Positions 49,900-60,706 of a stretch of DNA of 64,000 nucleotides are shown one piece after another; the stretch's first letter is position 1; every line of letters begins with the position of its first letter. The DNA is taken from positions 2,356,001 through 2,420,000 of the forward strand of contig NZ_CP071409.1 in the NCBI RefSeq assembly GCF_022647505.1. Reading direction: 5' to 3'. The stretch comes from [Pantoea] beijingensis. GTDB lineage: Bacteria > Pseudomonadota > Gammaproteobacteria > Enterobacterales > Enterobacteriaceae. The notes under the pieces were generated by a model. That model made no database searches. It worked only from the letters and a program-made list of their open reading frames with translations, and was not told where the DNA came from. A program made the translations under genes and the position numbers.

Positions 49900-50379
49900 T
49901 TTATTTCGATATGGCGGAATATCGCCGATGGTAAAGGTATCGGGCAGCCAGGAACAATAAACTGGATCTTGATAGTCAATATGACGTTGCCCGGATTTTC
50001 CGGGCCGTTCAGCCGTGTGTTGGGATATCTACACCGTTATACTCTCGGCGCGCGGCGTCCAGCCTGAAGAAAGAGACCCAATAATTCCTGCTGACATAAA
50101 TTGGCCATTAACTGACGCGTATGTTAACTCCCCTTCCCCGATGAATGAAACGGTTACCATCTGATTCACTGTTAATTCAAACCATTGATTTAAAACATAT
50201 AATATAAATAACTGAATGATAGTGTAAGTTCTTGCGATCTAACCGAGGATATGCACTGGTAAGAATTCAAAAAAATTGCTCAAGTCTAATCAATGTGTTA
50301 TCAACATATGAATAAATATTGCTGCTCTATTTAAGCTTATACAAGCTCATTACCGTTAGTGAATATAAGGAGCTTTATC
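49900..50379. other. 480-bp intergenic region between solA and the cytochrome b561 gene
   Basis: No ORF with a credible ribosome site or homology was found on either strand. GCCCGG-ATTTT-CCGGGC (about 49992-50008) is a perfect 6-bp hairpin after solA but lacks a T-tract. The right half (from about 50160) is A/T-rich and presumably holds the promoter for the next genes. In E. coli this interval contains the tiny ORF yceO, which I cannot recognise here. Confidence 0.5.
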
Positions 50380-50934
50380 ATGCTATGGAAAAATACTTCA
50401 ACGCATTTTGGACATATCTCAATACTAATACACTGGCTGGTCGCGGCCGCTGTCTATGGTATGTTTGCACTGGGCTTATGGATGGTATCACTGGGTTATT
50501 ACGACGACTGGTATCATAAAGCACCAAACCTTCATAAAAGTATCGGTATCACCCTGTTCGCAGTGATGATTTTTAGACTGGTCTGGCGCTTTATTTCTCC
50601 CCCACCTAAACCGCTAAACAGCTACTCGGCGCTGGTGCGTATTAGTGCAGTGGTGGTCCATTTGATGCTATATGCCGTACTTTTTGCCCTATTTATTACT
50701 GGTTATTTAATATCCACAGCCAATGGCAAACCCATTGAAGTCTTTAGCCTGATTTCTGTCCCTGCTATCCTGGCTGGATATGGAGAGCAAGCCGATCTGG
50801 CTGGCGATATTCATCTTTATCTTGCATGGAGCATCGTGATTCTGTCCATACTGCATGGGCTCGCTGCATTGAAACATCACGTTGTCGATCGTGATATCAC
50901 GTTAAAACGGATGCTGGGTCATCGCATCGATTAA
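50380..50934 (+). CDS. yceJ: Cytochrome b561 family protein YceJ
   Basis: This is a four-helix di-heme b-type cytochrome of the prokaryotic b561 family, probably moving electrons between quinol and a partner in the membrane. The ATG at 50380, with AAGGAG upstream, gives 184 residues; a GTG at 50359 is possible but lies before the ribosome site. Heme-ligand histidines are expected in [39 protein letters not shown] and [10 protein letters not shown]. It is paired with yceI as in E. coli. Confidence 0.94.
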   Translation: MLWKNTSTHFGHISILIHWLVAAAVYGMFALGLWMVSLGYYDDWYHKAPNLHKSIGITLFAVMIFRLVWRFISPPPKPLNSYSALVRISAVVVHLMLYAVLFALFITGYLISTANGKPIEVFSLISVPAILAGYGEQADLAGDIHLYLAWSIVILSILHGLAALKHHVVDRDITLKRMLGHRID

Positions 50935-50953
50935 CCATTCAAAGGGGATTAGT

Positions 50954-51529
50954 ATGTTAAAAAAAGCACTGACTGCAATCGCGATAGCAGCTACGCTGAT
51001 GGTGACAGCGACGGCTGGCGCAGCTGAATACAAAATAGATAAAAAAGGGCAGCATGCCTTTTTACAATTTCGTATTAGTCATCTTGGTTACAGCTGGATC
51101 TATGGCCGCTTTAATGACTTCGATGGCCATTTTACCTTTGATGAAGAAAATCCTGCTGCTGATAAAGTGACCGTCACTATTAACACCGCCAGCCTGGACA
51201 CTAACCATGCAGAACGCGATAAGCATCTTCGCAGCAGTGATTTTCTCAACGTCAGCAAATACCCGCAGGCAACTTTTGTTTCAAATCGCGTAGAAAAAGA
51301 GGGCGATGAGCTCAAAATCAGCGGTAATCTGACGCTGAATGGCGTAACGAAGCCTTTAACGCTGGAAGCAAAGAAAATCGGGGCGGGTGAAGATCCCTGG
51401 GGTGGCTACCGTACCGGATTTGAAGCTGAGGGTAAAATCGCGTTAAAGGATTATAATATTCTCACCAAACTCGGACCAGCCTCACAGGAAGTTGACCTGA
51501 TTATTTCCCTCGAAGGCGTACGCCAGTAG
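50954..51529 (+). CDS. yceI: YceI-family periplasmic protein
   Basis: YceI is a periplasmic lipocalin-like beta-barrel that can bind isoprenoid lipids; in E. coli it is induced by base. The 191 residues begin with a Sec signal [21 protein letters not shown], cleaved near AGA-AEY. The mature part has [21 protein letters not shown] and [12 protein letters not shown]. It follows yceJ by 19 bp, so the two are one operon and may share an isoprenoid-quinone-related job. Confidence 0.96.
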   Translation: MLKKALTAIAIAATLMVTATAGAAEYKIDKKGQHAFLQFRISHLGYSWIYGRFNDFDGHFTFDEENPAADKVTVTINTASLDTNHAERDKHLRSSDFLNVSKYPQATFVSNRVEKEGDELKISGNLTLNGVTKPLTLEAKKIGAGEDPWGGYRTGFEAEGKIALKDYNILTKLGPASQEVDLIISLEGVRQ

Positions 51530-51651
51530 GCAGAGCACTTCGCTGGCAAACGACCAGATAAATATCTGCCCGCCGGTTTCACGTGAGATGGCAAAGAGCG
51601 TACCTACACCCTGACAGTGCAGCGTGGCGTGGCGCATGCTGCCGGTATTTA

Positions 51652-51679
51652 CCGGGCGCTTTATGCACCCGGCGTTTTT
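51652..51679 (+). terminator. Possible terminator of yceJ-yceI
   Basis: CCGGG and CCCGG (51652-51656, 51668-51672) enclose an 11-base loop and are followed two bases later by five T residues. The stem is short, and GCCGG just upstream could compete with it. Confidence 0.45.
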
Positions 51680-51713
51680 CTTACCGCCGACATGACATCC
51701 TGTACTGTGTTCG

Positions 51714-52772
51714 TTAACGATCATCTTCCGGTGTCGGGATCTGCAACGTCATATTTAACAAGCCACGCGATTTATTAAATATTTTATTGCCATTCTCACG
51801 ACCGGCGCGTCGAGCGCGCTGCTCTTCAGGTGAAAGCACTAATTCTTCCATACAAACCGGACTGCAGCAGTGTTGATATTTCTCAGCACAGCTCGGACAC
51901 TGAATAAATAGCAGATGGCAACCGTCATTTTTGCAATTAACATGCGTATCGCATGCCGTTCCACACTGATGACAGTGGGCAATGACGTCGTCAGAAATCC
52001 TTTCGCCCATTCGCTCATCAAAGACGAAATTTTTGCCTTTAAACCGCACAGGTAATCCCTGTTCGCGCGCACGGCGTGCATACTCTATGATGCCGCCTTC
52101 AATGTGATAAACATTCTCGAAGCCATTGTGCTTCATCCATGCGCTGGCTTTCTCACAGCGAATACCGCCAGTACAGTACATGACGATTTTTTTGTCTTTT
52201 TCGCCTTGCAGCATATCTACGGCCATTGGCAACTGGTCGCGGAAAGTGTCCGCAGGGATCTCCCTCGCCCGTTCAAAGTGGCCAACTTCATATTCGTAAT
52301 GATTACGCATATCAACAAATACTGCGTCAGGATCGTCCAGCATGGCATTCACTTCAGCCGCTTTCAGGTAGTTCCCAACATCGCTGGCATCAAACGCGTC
52401 ATCGGCAATACCATCAGCCACAATACGTTCACGCACTTTCAGCCGCAGAACCCAAAATGACTTTCCGTCATCATCAAGTGCGATATTCATACGCAAATTA
52501 TTTAATGCCGGATCAAATGCATACAAGGTTTGCTTCATCTGCGGATAAAGACTGGCCGGAACACTAATTTGTGCATTGATCCCTTCTTTGGCGACATACA
52601 CGCGTCCAAATACCTTCAGCGCGACAAACGCCTGGTACAGTGCGTCACGGAAAGCCTTAGGATCTTGAATGGTAAAATATTTGTAGAAAGAGACCGTCGT
52701 GCGCGGCTCGGTTTCAGCCAACATGCGCGCCTTCAGCTCTTCATTGGAAACAAGGTTATGTAACACTGGCAT
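51714..52772 (-). CDS. trhO: tRNA uridine-34 hydroxylase TrhO (rhodanese family)
   Basis: TrhO (YceA) forms 5-hydroxyuridine at position 34 of several tRNAs using oxygen. The ATG at 52772, preceded by AAGGAA, gives 352 residues starting MPVLHN, as in E. coli; a frame extending to 52904 has no homology there. The rhodanese domain has [13 protein letters not shown] and the active cysteine in [14 protein letters not shown] Cys-rich C-terminal segment ([20 protein letters not shown]) may bind a metal. It converges on yceI. Confidence 0.97.
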   Translation of the reverse strand: MPVLHNLVSNEELKARMLAETEPRTTVSFYKYFTIQDPKAFRDALYQAFVALKVFGRVYVAKEGINAQISVPASLYPQMKQTLYAFDPALNNLRMNIALDDDGKSFWVLRLKVRERIVADGIADDAFDASDVGNYLKAAEVNAMLDDPDAVFVDMRNHYEYEVGHFERAREIPADTFRDQLPMAVDMLQGEKDKKIVMYCTGGIRCEKASAWMKHNGFENVYHIEGGIIEYARRAREQGLPVRFKGKNFVFDERMGERISDDVIAHCHQCGTACDTHVNCKNDGCHLLFIQCPSCAEKYQHCCSPVCMEELVLSPEEQRARRAGRENGNKIFNKSRGLLNMTLQIPTPEDDR

Positions 52773-52987
52773 GGTGTACGTTCCTTTCATGCAATAAGAG
52801 AGAAATTTTAGCGGCGACATGATACCTGATTTAAGGTTAATTAATAGCGCGAGGCCGGTTTTAATTACTCTCCATTCTGCTCTTTGCTCTGGCTGACCGC
52901 ACATCCTGCCTTGACCTTTGCAGGATGATCAGTGCATAAAATTAGCGCCCTTACTATCACCACTGTGATTAAAAATGGAGAATCAGC

Positions 52988-54082
52988 ATGAGTAAATTAT
53001 TTACCCCCATGAAAATGGGTGGCCTGACCCTTGAGAATCGCATAATCATTGCTCCAATGTGTCAGTATTCTGCCGAAGAAGGTCAGGCGAGCGCCTGGCA
53101 CCGTATCCATTTGGGTCAACTTGCCCTTTCTGGTGCAGGACTCCTGATTATTGAGGCTACAGCGGTTGAACCTGAGGGACGTATTACCCCGCAGGATTTA
53201 GGGCTGTATAACGACGCCGTTGAGAAGGCGTTAGCGCAAGTGCTGAGTGACATCCGAAAATACTCTACCATGCCATTGGGTATACAACTTGCCCATGCGG
53301 GCCGAAAAGCATCGACTGATATGCCATGGCATGGCGGTGGTTTTTTGCGCCCGGACCAGGGTGGCTGGCAAACATCCGCACCTTCCGCTATTCCGTTTAA
53401 CGACACTGATGATGCGCCTGTCGCATTGACCAAATCACGCATTGAAGAAATAAAACAGGCATTCGTTGATAGTGCTATTCGTGCCGATCGCCTTGGGCTG
53501 GACCTGTTTGAACTTCACTCCGCGCATGGTTATCTTTTACATGAGTTCCTGTCCCCGCTCTCTAATCATCGCGATGATGAGTATGGTGGCTCTCTTGAAA
53601 ACCGTATGCGACTGACGCTGGAAGTCTTTAGTGCGATACGCGAGGCGATTCCTGCACATAAGCCTGTTGGTGTACGCATTTCGGCATCAGACTGGGTCGA
53701 TGGCGGCTGGGATCTTGAACAATCTATTGTGCTCAGCAAGGCACTGGAGGCTCTGGGGTCTGCTTACATCCACGTCTCCAGTGGTGGGCTTTCCCCGCAT
53801 CAGAATATCAGTGCCGGCCCCAATTACCAGGTGCCTTTCGCACAGAGTATTACCCACGAAGTGGAAATCCCGGTGATCGCCGTCGGCTTAATCACCGAGC
53901 CTGAACAGGCTGAAGCGATTCTGGTTGAAGGTAAGGCCGATGCCATAGCGCTGGCACGCGGGATTCTTTACGAACCTCACTGGCCATGGCGCGCAGCCGC
54001 ACGATTAGGCGCGCAAGTTAAAATACCGGAACAGTACCGTCGCAGCCAGCCACATGATCTGAAAAACCTCTTCAAATCATAA
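52988..54082 (+). CDS. Old Yellow Enzyme family flavin oxidoreductase (XenA/YqjM-type)
   Basis: This 364-residue protein is an FMN-containing ene-reductase of the YqjM/XenA subclass, which reduces activated C=C bonds or nitro compounds with NADPH; its natural substrate is unknown. Subclass marks are APMCQYSA with Cys25 and Tyr27 near the flavin, QLAHAGRKAS, the substrate-binding histidine pair in ELHSAHGYLLHEFLSP, and the NHRDDEYGGSLENR segment. TGGAGAATCAGC precedes the ATG and a terminator follows, so it is a single-gene transcript. In E. coli no gene lies between trhO and lpxL. Confidence 0.93.
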   Translation: MSKLFTPMKMGGLTLENRIIIAPMCQYSAEEGQASAWHRIHLGQLALSGAGLLIIEATAVEPEGRITPQDLGLYNDAVEKALAQVLSDIRKYSTMPLGIQLAHAGRKASTDMPWHGGGFLRPDQGGWQTSAPSAIPFNDTDDAPVALTKSRIEEIKQAFVDSAIRADRLGLDLFELHSAHGYLLHEFLSPLSNHRDDEYGGSLENRMRLTLEVFSAIREAIPAHKPVGVRISASDWVDGGWDLEQSIVLSKALEALGSAYIHVSSGGLSPHQNISAGPNYQVPFAQSITHEVEIPVIAVGLITEPEQAEAILVEGKADAIALARGILYEPHWPWRAAARLGAQVKIPEQYRRSQPHDLKNLFKS

Positions 54083-54088
54083 TCCTGT

Positions 54089-54120
54089 GCGCTGCGAAGA
54101 CTTTTCGCAGCGCCTTTTTA
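54089..54120 (+). terminator. Terminator of the Old Yellow Enzyme gene
   Basis: GCGCTGCGAA and TTCGCAGCGC form a perfect 10-bp stem, followed by a C and five T residues. It lies 7 bp after the stop. Confidence 0.93.
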
Positions 54121-54267
54121 TACGGTTAACGCCTCGCATTGACGTCGAATCTCTCAGATAAAAAGTCGCTTATTTCAGTGTGCGTTAAAAAAATGGCACA
54201 ATAGGTCATAATTAACAGGAATGAGGACCGCGATAATGGCGACCTCAAAATTAGACGCTGGATAAAA

Positions 54268-55188
54268 ATGACTCAGTTGCCAAAATTTTCTCGCGAATTA
54301 ATGCATCCTCGCTATTGGTTCACCTGGCTTGGGATTGGCATACTTTACCTCGTTGTACTCCTGCCCTATCCGGTTTTGTATCACATGGGGTGCGGGCTTG
54401 GCCGCCTTTCGATGCATTTTCTTAAACGTCGTGTTTATGTGGCGAGGCGCAATCTTGAGCTTAGCTTTCCCGCTATGCCAGAAGCCGAGCGAGAGGCAAT
54501 GGTCGTACGTAATTTTGAGTCGGTCGGTATGGGCCTGCTGGAAACCGGCATGGCCTGGTTCTGGCCTGACTGGCGGATCAAAAAGTGGTTTGCCGTGAGC
54601 GGATTGGAACATATTGAGCAGGCGCATTTGGAAAAAAAAGGCGTGTTGTTAATCGGTATGCACTTTTTAACGCTGGAACTTGGCGCAAGGATATTTGGTA
54701 TTTATAACCCCGGAATTGGCGTTTACCGTCCCAACGATAATAAGCTTCTTGACTGGTTGCAGACCTGGGGACGAATGCGTTCCAACAAAAGCATGCTGGA
54801 TCGCAAGGATTTGAAAGGCATGATTCGGGCGTTAAAAAATGGTGACATCATCTGGTACGCTCCTGACCATGATTATGGCCCGCGCAGCAGTGTTTTTGTA
54901 CCCTTTTTCGGTGTACAGAAAGCAGCCACGACCAAAGGAAGCTATGTTCTGATTCGTACGGGTCAGCCTGCAATCATTCCTTTCGTTCCGCGGCGCCTTC
55001 CTCATGCCAAAGGCTACGAAATGGTTATCCTGCCGGCAGTTGCCGATATGCCGCTGGATGATGAGATCACCACGGCAGCCCGGATGAATCGCGTTGTTGA
55101 AGAGGGGGTATTAATGGCGCCCGAGCAGTATATGTGGTTACATCGCCGTTTTAAAACACGTCCTGACGGCGAAACTTCCCTCTATTAG
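54268..55188 (+). CDS. lpxL: Lipid A lauroyltransferase LpxL
   Basis: LpxL adds a secondary lauroyl chain to Kdo2-lipid IVA at the inner face of the inner membrane. The 306 residues equal the E. coli length. There is one N-terminal membrane segment (about residues 17-40), the catalytic HX4E motif as His132 and Glu137 in [12 protein letters not shown], and [19 protein letters not shown]. It is transcribed alone. The 361 bp beyond it, where E. coli carries mdtG, hold no gene. Confidence 0.97.
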   Translation: MTQLPKFSRELMHPRYWFTWLGIGILYLVVLLPYPVLYHMGCGLGRLSMHFLKRRVYVARRNLELSFPAMPEAEREAMVVRNFESVGMGLLETGMAWFWPDWRIKKWFAVSGLEHIEQAHLEKKGVLLIGMHFLTLELGARIFGIYNPGIGVYRPNDNKLLDWLQTWGRMRSNKSMLDRKDLKGMIRALKNGDIIWYAPDHDYGPRSSVFVPFFGVQKAATTKGSYVLIRTGQPAIIPFVPRRLPHAKGYEMVILPAVADMPLDDEITTAARMNRVVEEGVLMAPEQYMWLHRRFKTRPDGETSLY

Positions 55189-55549
55189 CATTCTTGCCTA
55201 CCTCTCACCGAACACGAATAACGTCCCGGAATTTTGCTATGGCATGCAGCCGGGACATTGATTATCGTCCATTTCATTTATCTTCCCGACATCGCACTCA
55301 GCACGCGTGGAAGATACAGGCATCGGTTTACCTATAGCTTGGGCTCACCGCATCCATACGCTATAAATTTTGACACGACTTTCTCTCTCATCTGACTTGC
55401 AACTTTTATTATAGCGACGACACTTAACGAGTGCTGGTGGGCTGTCACAATGGCCCTCGCCCGTTACCCTCTCTAATAGTGTGAATCGATAGAAGCACCG
55501 AGCATGTTACATGCCGAAAATACAGTAAATATGAATAAGGAGAATATTC
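55189..55549. other. Intergenic region lpxL-msyB, site where mdtG is missing
   Basis: Neither strand shows an ORF that I can support. GTCCCGG (near 55222) and CCGGGAC (near 55250) form a 7-bp inverted repeat around a 20-base loop just after lpxL, without a T-tract. No remnant of an MFS transporter was recognised by eye. The end of the stretch carries AAGGAG, the msyB ribosome site. Confidence 0.5.
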
Positions 55550-55945
55550 ATGAGTATGTACACGACACTGGAAGAAGCAATTGACAGCGCACGTGAAGAG
55601 TATCTGGCAGCTAATCCCGATTTAGAGGAAGAGGAAGCGTCTGTCGCGCAATTCAACCTGCAAAAATATGTGATGCAAGACGGCGATATTATGTGGCAAG
55701 CCGAATTTTTTACCGATGAAGGTAGTGAGGGCGAATGTTTGCCAATACGCAGCGGTGAAGCGGCACAGTCCATCTTTGACGGTGACTTTGATGAAGTAGA
55801 ACTGCGGCAGGAATGGCAAAAAGAGAATACGCTACATGAATGGGATGAAGGTGAGTTCCAGTTGGAACCGCCAGCTGACAGCGAGGAAAGCCTGGCTGCA
55901 GCCGGAGAGTGGGAAGATGATAATAGCGATTATGAAAACGAGTGA
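55550..55945 (+). CDS. msyB: Acidic protein MsyB
   Basis: MsyB is a very acidic cytoplasmic protein first found as a multicopy suppressor of protein-export mutants; its function is unknown. The 131 residues begin MSMYTTLEEAIDSAREEYLA and contain GDIMWQAEFF, GEAAQSIFDGDFDEVELRQEW and NTLHEWDEGEFQLEPP, all as in E. coli. The C-terminal tail is slightly longer and dominated by Asp, Glu and Asn. It converges on yceK with a gap of 9 bp. Confidence 0.95.
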   Translation: MSMYTTLEEAIDSAREEYLAANPDLEEEEASVAQFNLQKYVMQDGDIMWQAEFFTDEGSEGECLPIRSGEAAQSIFDGDFDEVELRQEWQKENTLHEWDEGEFQLEPPADSEESLAAAGEWEDDNSDYENE

Positions 55946-55954
55946 GATTCTACG

Positions 55955-56209
55955 CTAATTATAAGGGCCATGCCCTGCGTCAACCGGCAATAGCAGTGTG
56001 TCGGCTAACGCTGATAGTGGTACATCTATAATGGTCAGAAATCGCCAGGGTGTATCACGTACATCCCATTGTACACCGGGATAATATTGATTACCGTGTC
56101 CCTGGCCGGGCACGGTCCGACTAATAATGCTGCCACACCCCGTCAGCATCGTCATGCAAATACATATTATACCGAGGCGATACCCTTTTCCCATCATGCG
56201 ACTTCTCAT
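55955..56209 (-). CDS. yceK: DUF1375 lipoprotein YceK
   Basis: YceK is a small predicted lipoprotein of unknown role. The 84 residues contain a signal ending MTMLTGC and the strongly conserved mature part GSIISRTVPGQGHGNQYYPG followed by VQWDVRDTPWR. E. coli YceK has 75 residues, so the true start may be one of the ATGs at 56197 or 56194 rather than 56209. It converges on msyB. Confidence 0.92.
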   Translation of the reverse strand: MRSRMMGKGYRLGIICICMTMLTGCGSIISRTVPGQGHGNQYYPGVQWDVRDTPWRFLTIIDVPLSALADTLLLPVDAGHGPYN

Positions 56210-56305
56210 CTGTAATTACGTTCAATACTTTATTTTATCCTGTACACGATGACAGGCAACGCCGCTATCTTTCTATGTGCGTCGGCACGCATGGCAATAC
56301 AAGTT

Positions 56306-56338
56306 TCAAAAAGAAAGGCGGCATCGCTGCCGCCTTTC
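56306..56338 (-). terminator. Terminator of opgGH
   Basis: On the minus strand GAAAGGCGGCA-GCGA-TGCCGCCTTTC forms a perfect 11-bp stem with a tetraloop, followed by five T residues. It lies 2 bp beyond the opgH stop. Confidence 0.95.
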
Positions 56339-56340
56339 GC

Positions 56341-58905
56341 TTATTTCGCTGATGGTAACGCCAGCGGATTAAGTTTCAATGCCTGATAATGCTCAACCCA
56401 GTCATGATACTTATCGGCGTTCTGCCACAAGCGGTAATGCATACGCGAGAGCGTTACCGGATCGCTGAGCAGCGTCAGGCGCTGTTCGCGATCAAGTTTG
56501 GTTGGCACATCACTTAGTGCCTGCTCAACACGGCGATCGCGGGCATATTCCAGGAGATCGCTTTTAAGGTGACGAGACGTTGCCATCGCACTCGCCAGCG
56601 CATTAAAAGAGGGATGGAATAGCGCATGCATAAAGCCATTTTTCAGTGCGCGCTCACGGTTCTGTTGCAGATAGGTATCGGTATCTAGCAGCTCTTTTGG
56701 TGGATCATACTCTTCCGGGATCAGGAACAGTTTAGCCCGTTTTGATGCCAGACCCAGCGTCGCACGACTGGAGAATACCGAAACAAACGGTGACAGAATC
56801 AGCGAGAAAACGATTGGAGCCAACCACCAAAGGAAGTTGAGATCCAACCATCCCATTCCCGCCGCCCAGACGATACCTAATAACATCTGTGAACCATGCC
56901 GTGCAAACGCTTCACTCCAGGGTGTTGCATCGTCATCACGCTGTGGTGAATTCCACACCACTTCCCAACCGAGGAATGCGCTCACGACAAACACTGTATG
57001 GAACAGCATGCGTACGGGTGCCAGCAGCACCGAGAACAGCATCTCAAGGATCAGCGAGAACAACAGGCGTATCGCGCCACCATAAGCTTTCGCCCCCTTA
57101 CACCAGATCAGCACAACACTCAGCAGTTTGGGTAAAAATAGCAGCACCAACGTAGTTGAGAACAGCGCGATCGCCAGTTCAGGCCGCCATTGTGGCCATA
57201 CGGGGAAGAGCTGTCTTGGCTGCAGGAAGTATTGTGGCTCCATTAAGGTATGCACGACCTGCAGGGCTGTCGATAGCGCGAGAAACATAAACCACAGCGG
57301 CGCAGAAAGATAGGACATCACACCGGTCAGAAACACCGCGCGGTGCACCGGGTGCATACCTTTCACCAGAAAGAGCCGGAAGTTCATCAGGTTGCCATGA
57401 CACCAACGGCGATCGCGTTTTAGCTCATCCAACAGGTTAGGCGGCAGCTCTTCGTACGATCCTGGCAAGTCATACGCGATCCATACGCCCCAGCCTGCAC
57501 GCCGCATAAGCGCGGCCTCAACGAAGTCATGCGACAAGATGGAGCCCGCAAACGAACCTTCTCCTGGCAGCGGCGCCAATGCACAGTGTTCAATAAACGG
57601 TTTAACGCGAATGATAGCATTATGACCCCAATAGTGGGATTCACCCAATTGCCAGAAGTGCAGGCCTGCGGTAAACAGCGGACCATACACTCGCGTGGCA
57701 AACTGCTGGCAGCGCGCATACAACGTATCCATTCCCGATGCCTTTGGCGAAGACTGGATAATCCCCGCATTGGGATTGGCTTCCATCATGCGCACCAGAC
57801 CGGTCAGGCACTCACCGCTCATCACGCTATCGGCATCCAACACAACCATGTAGCTGTAGTTGCTTCCCCAGCGACGGCAAAAGTCATCGATATTACCGCT
57901 TTTGCGCTTCACACGGCGGCGACGGCGGCGATAGAAGATTTTGCCTTCGCCACCAACGTCTCGCACCAGTTCCATCCATGCCTTCTGCTCGGCTACCGCA
58001 ATATCAGCATCGTAACTGTCGCTCAGAACATAAACATCAAAATGTTGCTGCTGCCCGGTACGCACGACAGATTCCCAGGTCGCACGCAGACCCGCGAATA
58101 CACGTTCCACATCTTCGTTGCAGATAGGCATAATTAACGCGGTGCGATGCTCCGGGTTAATCGGCTCATTGCCGGTCGTTGAATAAGAGATACTGTACTT
58201 ATCCTTGCCAATCAGCAACTGCAGGAATCCCATCAGCGCGGTCCAGAAACCGGCAGAGACCCAGCAGAAAAGGATAGCAAACAGGAACAGGATCCCGGTT
58301 TGCAGTACATAAGGTAAAATCTGCAATACCGACTGCTGCCAGTTCTGATTGATCATATCCATGGGATCAATCAACGCCCACCCTTGATAAGGGAGGATTG
58401 TTTTCATATACCAGGTCGCAATGACCGTTTGTAACAGCGTTAAAATAAGCAGTATATAGCGTCGGATAGAACCAACATGTCGCCAGTTATCCTCGGATTT
58501 CTGCTCTTCCGCGCTGGCATAGCGATGGGTTGTTTTACGGCCACGCAGTGAATCCCAGGCACGAGCGACCGGATTGGTACGCCAGGCTTCTGGGAACATC
58601 AGCGAGCGCTTTACCGGCGGCATCGCTTTAAGCGTGGTGCGATCCAAAGCATCTTTGTCAAACTGTTCCCCATCCGCTATAGCGTCTTCCCATGTCATGC
58701 CAATACGGGATCTAACCGACTCTAACGGTGCGTCATCAGGACGTGATTCAACCGGGCCGCCTTGGCCCAGTTGATGATGCAGTTCGCTGTAAACTTCCGC
58801 TTGCTCATCCTCTGCAGGTAGGGCGTGCTGAAGTGCTGCTTTATCCTCAACAGAAAGGGGCAGCGTATCGATATAATCTGCGGGTGTAACGATAGACTTA
58901 TTCAT
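56341..58905 (-). CDS. opgH: Glucans biosynthesis glucosyltransferase OpgH
   Basis: OpgH is the inner-membrane family-2 glycosyltransferase that makes the beta-1,2 glucan backbone of osmoregulated periplasmic glucans and, in E. coli, also couples cell size to nutrient status through FtsZ. The 854 residues have a cytoplasmic N-terminal region, several membrane helices from about residue 140, a central GT domain with [28 protein letters not shown] and the RDRRWCHGN (QxxRW-like) motif, and a helical C-terminal half. Its start overlaps the end of opgG by 8 bp. Confidence 0.98.
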   Translation of the reverse strand: MNKSIVTPADYIDTLPLSVEDKAALQHALPAEDEQAEVYSELHHQLGQGGPVESRPDDAPLESVRSRIGMTWEDAIADGEQFDKDALDRTTLKAMPPVKRSLMFPEAWRTNPVARAWDSLRGRKTTHRYASAEEQKSEDNWRHVGSIRRYILLILTLLQTVIATWYMKTILPYQGWALIDPMDMINQNWQQSVLQILPYVLQTGILFLFAILFCWVSAGFWTALMGFLQLLIGKDKYSISYSTTGNEPINPEHRTALIMPICNEDVERVFAGLRATWESVVRTGQQQHFDVYVLSDSYDADIAVAEQKAWMELVRDVGGEGKIFYRRRRRRVKRKSGNIDDFCRRWGSNYSYMVVLDADSVMSGECLTGLVRMMEANPNAGIIQSSPKASGMDTLYARCQQFATRVYGPLFTAGLHFWQLGESHYWGHNAIIRVKPFIEHCALAPLPGEGSFAGSILSHDFVEAALMRRAGWGVWIAYDLPGSYEELPPNLLDELKRDRRWCHGNLMNFRLFLVKGMHPVHRAVFLTGVMSYLSAPLWFMFLALSTALQVVHTLMEPQYFLQPRQLFPVWPQWRPELAIALFSTTLVLLFLPKLLSVVLIWCKGAKAYGGAIRLLFSLILEMLFSVLLAPVRMLFHTVFVVSAFLGWEVVWNSPQRDDDATPWSEAFARHGSQMLLGIVWAAGMGWLDLNFLWWLAPIVFSLILSPFVSVFSSRATLGLASKRAKLFLIPEEYDPPKELLDTDTYLQQNRERALKNGFMHALFHPSFNALASAMATSRHLKSDLLEYARDRRVEQALSDVPTKLDREQRLTLLSDPVTLSRMHYRLWQNADKYHDWVEHYQALKLNPLALPSAK

Positions 58906-60463
58906 TGGCAGGCAACTGATAGCTCCAGGTTTCCGTCAACGTTTTATCGCCATTCACTAATGCGGCGCGCATCTCGGTAGCCTGCTTGTTATCTTTCACT
59001 CGCAGACGTAACACTAAGCGCCAACCTTTAGTCACGGGATTGTAACGTACGCTTTGCTCCACGACTTCACCGTTCTCACCCACACTCACCTGTGGCGTGA
59101 CCGGCGTGTTGCCAGGGAGCGCACTCATTTCTGTACCGACAAAGTCAACCAGAAAAGCGATGGTTCCATCCGGTTGACGCACCAGGTTGGATTGCTTCAC
59201 GTCACCCGTTGAACGTAAGGTGCTCTTCACATAGGCCATTTCCGGTGAATGCAGTTGATCCTCATCCCGAGTAAAATGCAGACGATATTTGAAATTCATC
59301 TCTTTACCCGGATCTGGCAACGCTTCAGGTGTCCAGAAGGCAACGATGTTATCGTTGGTTTCGTCCGCCGTTGGGATTTCCACCAGCTCAATGTGTCCTT
59401 TGCCCCAATCGCCCTGTGGCTCAACCCAGCCGCTTGGTCGCTGATCATAACGATCGTCAAGATCCTGGAATTGCTCGAAATTACGTCCACGCTGTAACAG
59501 TCCGAATCCTTTCGGATTTTCCACGGTATAAGTACTCACCGCGAGATGCTTCGGATTATTCAACGGCCGCCAAATCCACTCACCATTACCTGCATGAATA
59601 GAGAGACCATTCGAATCGTGCAGCGCCGGCCGATAGTTGACTACTGACGATGGCTGATTTGGGCCAAACAGGAACATACTGGTTAATGGGGCAACACCCA
59701 ACTTACCTACTTTGTCACGCAGGTAAACTTTGGACTGCACATCCACCACGGATTCCTTACCCGGATTGATGACGAAACGATAAGCACCCGCCGCGCGTGG
59801 CGAGTCCAACAGCGCGTAGATCACCAGGCGTTTATCCTGTGGTTTCGGGCGCTCAATCCAGAACTCTTTAAAACGCGGGAATTCTTCGCCTGAAGGCAGT
59901 GCGGTATCAATCGCCAGGCCGCGTGCGGAAAGGCCATAAACCTGACCCGCCCCGATTACACGAAAATAGCTGGCCCCCAGGAAACTACTGATTTCATCTT
60001 TTTTATCTTTACTGTTCAGTGGATACAGCACTTTAAAACCGGCATAACCCAGATTTTTAACCGTTTCCGGATCGTGTTTAACATTACCGAAATTAAAATA
60101 GTCCGGGTTATATTTGATCTCACGTACCGTTGTCGCCGTAACTTCGTTCAGTTTCACGGGCGTATCGAAATACATGCCCTGATGATAAAATTCAAGCTTG
60201 AACGGGGTTTTCAGCTTGCTCCACCAGGCCTTATCATGGTTGAACTGAATTTGTTGATAATCCGCAAATTTCATATCACGCAACTGGGAAGGCAGGTTGC
60301 TTTTTGGCGCTTCAAATCCCTTCCCTGCTAAATCTTTTGCCTGCTTAGCGACATCATCAATGCTAAAAGCCCAACTCGAACTTGCATACATGGACAGTAA
60401 AACTGCTGCGCTAGCCCAGCGCAATTTCATCAGTTTTGGTTTATTTTTCATTTTAATCAGCAC
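58898..60463 (-). CDS. opgG: Periplasmic glucans biosynthesis protein OpgG
   Basis: OpgG is a periplasmic beta-sandwich protein needed to form branched osmoregulated periplasmic glucans. The signal peptide [21 protein letters not shown] precedes the mature [21 protein letters not shown]. Near-perfect conservation includes [13 protein letters not shown] and [16 protein letters not shown]. The start is unclear: GTG at 60463 sits right after a GGGGGG run, an ATG lies at 60451, and the E. coli-like start would be the ATG at 60430. The divergent opgC begins 243 bp away. Confidence 0.97.
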   Translation of the reverse strand: MLIKMKNKPKLMKLRWASAAVLLSMYASSSWAFSIDDVAKQAKDLAGKGFEAPKSNLPSQLRDMKFADYQQIQFNHDKAWWSKLKTPFKLEFYHQGMYFDTPVKLNEVTATTVREIKYNPDYFNFGNVKHDPETVKNLGYAGFKVLYPLNSKDKKDEISSFLGASYFRVIGAGQVYGLSARGLAIDTALPSGEEFPRFKEFWIERPKPQDKRLVIYALLDSPRAAGAYRFVINPGKESVVDVQSKVYLRDKVGKLGVAPLTSMFLFGPNQPSSVVNYRPALHDSNGLSIHAGNGEWIWRPLNNPKHLAVSTYTVENPKGFGLLQRGRNFEQFQDLDDRYDQRPSGWVEPQGDWGKGHIELVEIPTADETNDNIVAFWTPEALPDPGKEMNFKYRLHFTRDEDQLHSPEMAYVKSTLRSTGDVKQSNLVRQPDGTIAFLVDFVGTEMSALPGNTPVTPQVSVGENGEVVEQSVRYNPVTKGWRLVLRLRVKDNKQATEMRAALVNGDKTLTETWSYQLPANE

Positions 60464-60706
60464 ATCCCCCCCTTTCGTGTGCTTAAATCAATCCTATCCA
60501 TACTAATGGATTATTCAGGTTTCCGACAGCCTGACAGCGATTTTGTTCCTCTATTTTGGAGGTTTAGACGCCGATTTTTCAGGCGCTTAGACGATACGGA
60601 TTTGGCTGATAGTATTACCCGATATAATAAAGATAGAGTAAGCCTGTGGCTTTAGCCGGATTCAGGGCGAACCCGGTGTGTTAAACGTATCAATCACTGG
60701 ATAATT

